DNA from: Paenibacillus agricola
Lineage (GTDB): Bacteria > Bacillota > Bacilli > Paenibacillales > NBRC-103111
Reading direction: 5' to 3'
Assembly: GCF_011440305.1 (NCBI RefSeq)
Contig: NZ_JAAOIW010000003.1
Coordinates: 124,001 to 188,000, forward strand
Length of the DNA stretch: 64,000 nucleotides
The notes beneath the pieces were generated by a model. The model ran no database searches and had not been told where the DNA came from. It saw nothing but the letters and a program-made list of their open reading frames with translations. This document shows, piece after piece, positions 63,817-64,000 of the stretch (positions within the stretch are counted from its first letter, which is position 1; each line of letters begins with the position of its first letter). A program made the translations under genes and the position numbers.

Positions 63817-64000
63817 TCACCTGGTCAGCGGCATATTTTCGCGTCTTCTCAGCATATCTAGCGTACCGCGAATGCTCAGCAGCCTGCATTTGACCAGCAG
63901 CCTGCTGCCTTCACTGCGGGCGAACAGGAAAGCTACGCTAATGTAGAGCATTTTACCTGCCAGTGTACCCACAAGGCTAAGCTTACCCCCAATGCCGTTA
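63817..64000 (-). CDS. C-terminal end of a gene continuing past the window
   Basis: The last 61 codons of an open frame ending at TGA 63817-63819, nine bases before the start of the polymerase-like gene. Visible residues include VGTLAGKMLYISVAFLFA (a hydrophobic segment) and the basic tail LDMLRRRENMPLTR. It is part of the exopolysaccharide operon; a glycosyltransferase or membrane protein is possible, but the fragment is too short to name. Confidence 0.6.
   Translation of the reverse strand, partial: NGIGGKLSLVGTLAGKMLYISVAFLFARSEGSRLLVKCRLLSIRGTLDMLRRRENMPLTR

Noticed and set aside
1-64000. CRISPR arrays, tRNA/rRNA genes, insertion sequences or prophage genes
   Set aside because: No regularly spaced repeats, no cloverleaf or rRNA-like segments and no transposase, integrase or phage structural motifs were seen.

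Overview
The window looks like chromosomal DNA of a Paenibacillus-type Firmicute. This is inferred from strong GGAGG ribosome binding sites, frequent GTG/TTG starts, many lipobox-type solute-binding lipoproteins with CUT1 permeases but no local ATPase, YesM/YesN-style two-component pairs, large AraC-type regulators with membrane sensor domains, cre-like CcpA boxes and U-tailed terminators. No rRNA, tRNA, CRISPR array, phage gene or transposase was recognised. Nearly all of the window is accessory carbohydrate metabolism plus one exopolysaccharide locus, and most genes lie on the minus strand.

Layout. 1-2670: a YesN-type response regulator (cut by the window edge) and its YesM-type histidine kinase. 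3090-5628 (+): a phytanoyl-CoA-dioxygenase-family oxygenase, an AraC regulator and a TIM-barrel isomerase. 5690-5950: remnant of an ABC permease. 6064-16309 (-): a catabolic operon with an LplABC-like importer followed by three Gfo/Idh/MocA oxidoreductase plus TIM-barrel isomerase pairs, with a membrane-bound AraC sensor-regulator (16567-18756) upstream. 18757-19750: repeat-rich noncoding DNA. 19751-20521: MgtC-family protein. 20658-24661: a ugpA-ugpE-ugpB-ugpQ operon for glycerol-3-phosphate or glycerophosphodiester use, preceded by a strong promoter and a leader terminator that looks like an attenuator. 25163-32724 (-): histidine kinase, sensor-type binding lipoprotein, response regulator, then a transporter lipoprotein and two permeases, i.e. 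a three-component sensor wired to an importer. 32919-34539: a convergent pair of peptidoglycan-active enzymes (LD-carboxypeptidase and LysM-NlpC/P60). 34953-41789 (-): a second locus with oxidoreductase, LplABC-like importer, PhyH-family oxygenase and AraC regulator, faced by another AraC gene (42530-43372). 43413-46481: a frameshifted glycosidase-like gene, an Ldh-type dehydrogenase and an aldo/keto reductase. 46841-50979: two secreted glycoside hydrolases, one a GH26-type mannanase with a PA14 domain. 51072-51173: a tiny membrane protein with its own promoter. 51235-64000 (-): an exopolysaccharide locus with GDP-mannose and UDP-glucuronate supply, glycosyltransferases, flippase, two polymerase/ligase-like membrane proteins, VanZ and a TagA/CpsF transferase.

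How it fits together. The importers are expected to bring in sugars or glycosides, which soluble NAD(P)-dependent oxidoreductases oxidise and TIM-barrel isomerases rearrange or cleave. The PhyH-type Fe(II)/2-oxoglutarate oxygenases sit in both oxidoreductase loci and suggest an unusual substrate that needs hydroxylation. The two halves (3-19 kb and 35-43 kb) use the same gene kit, so the window may hold two diverged versions of one poorly described pathway. Substrates cannot be read from the sequence.
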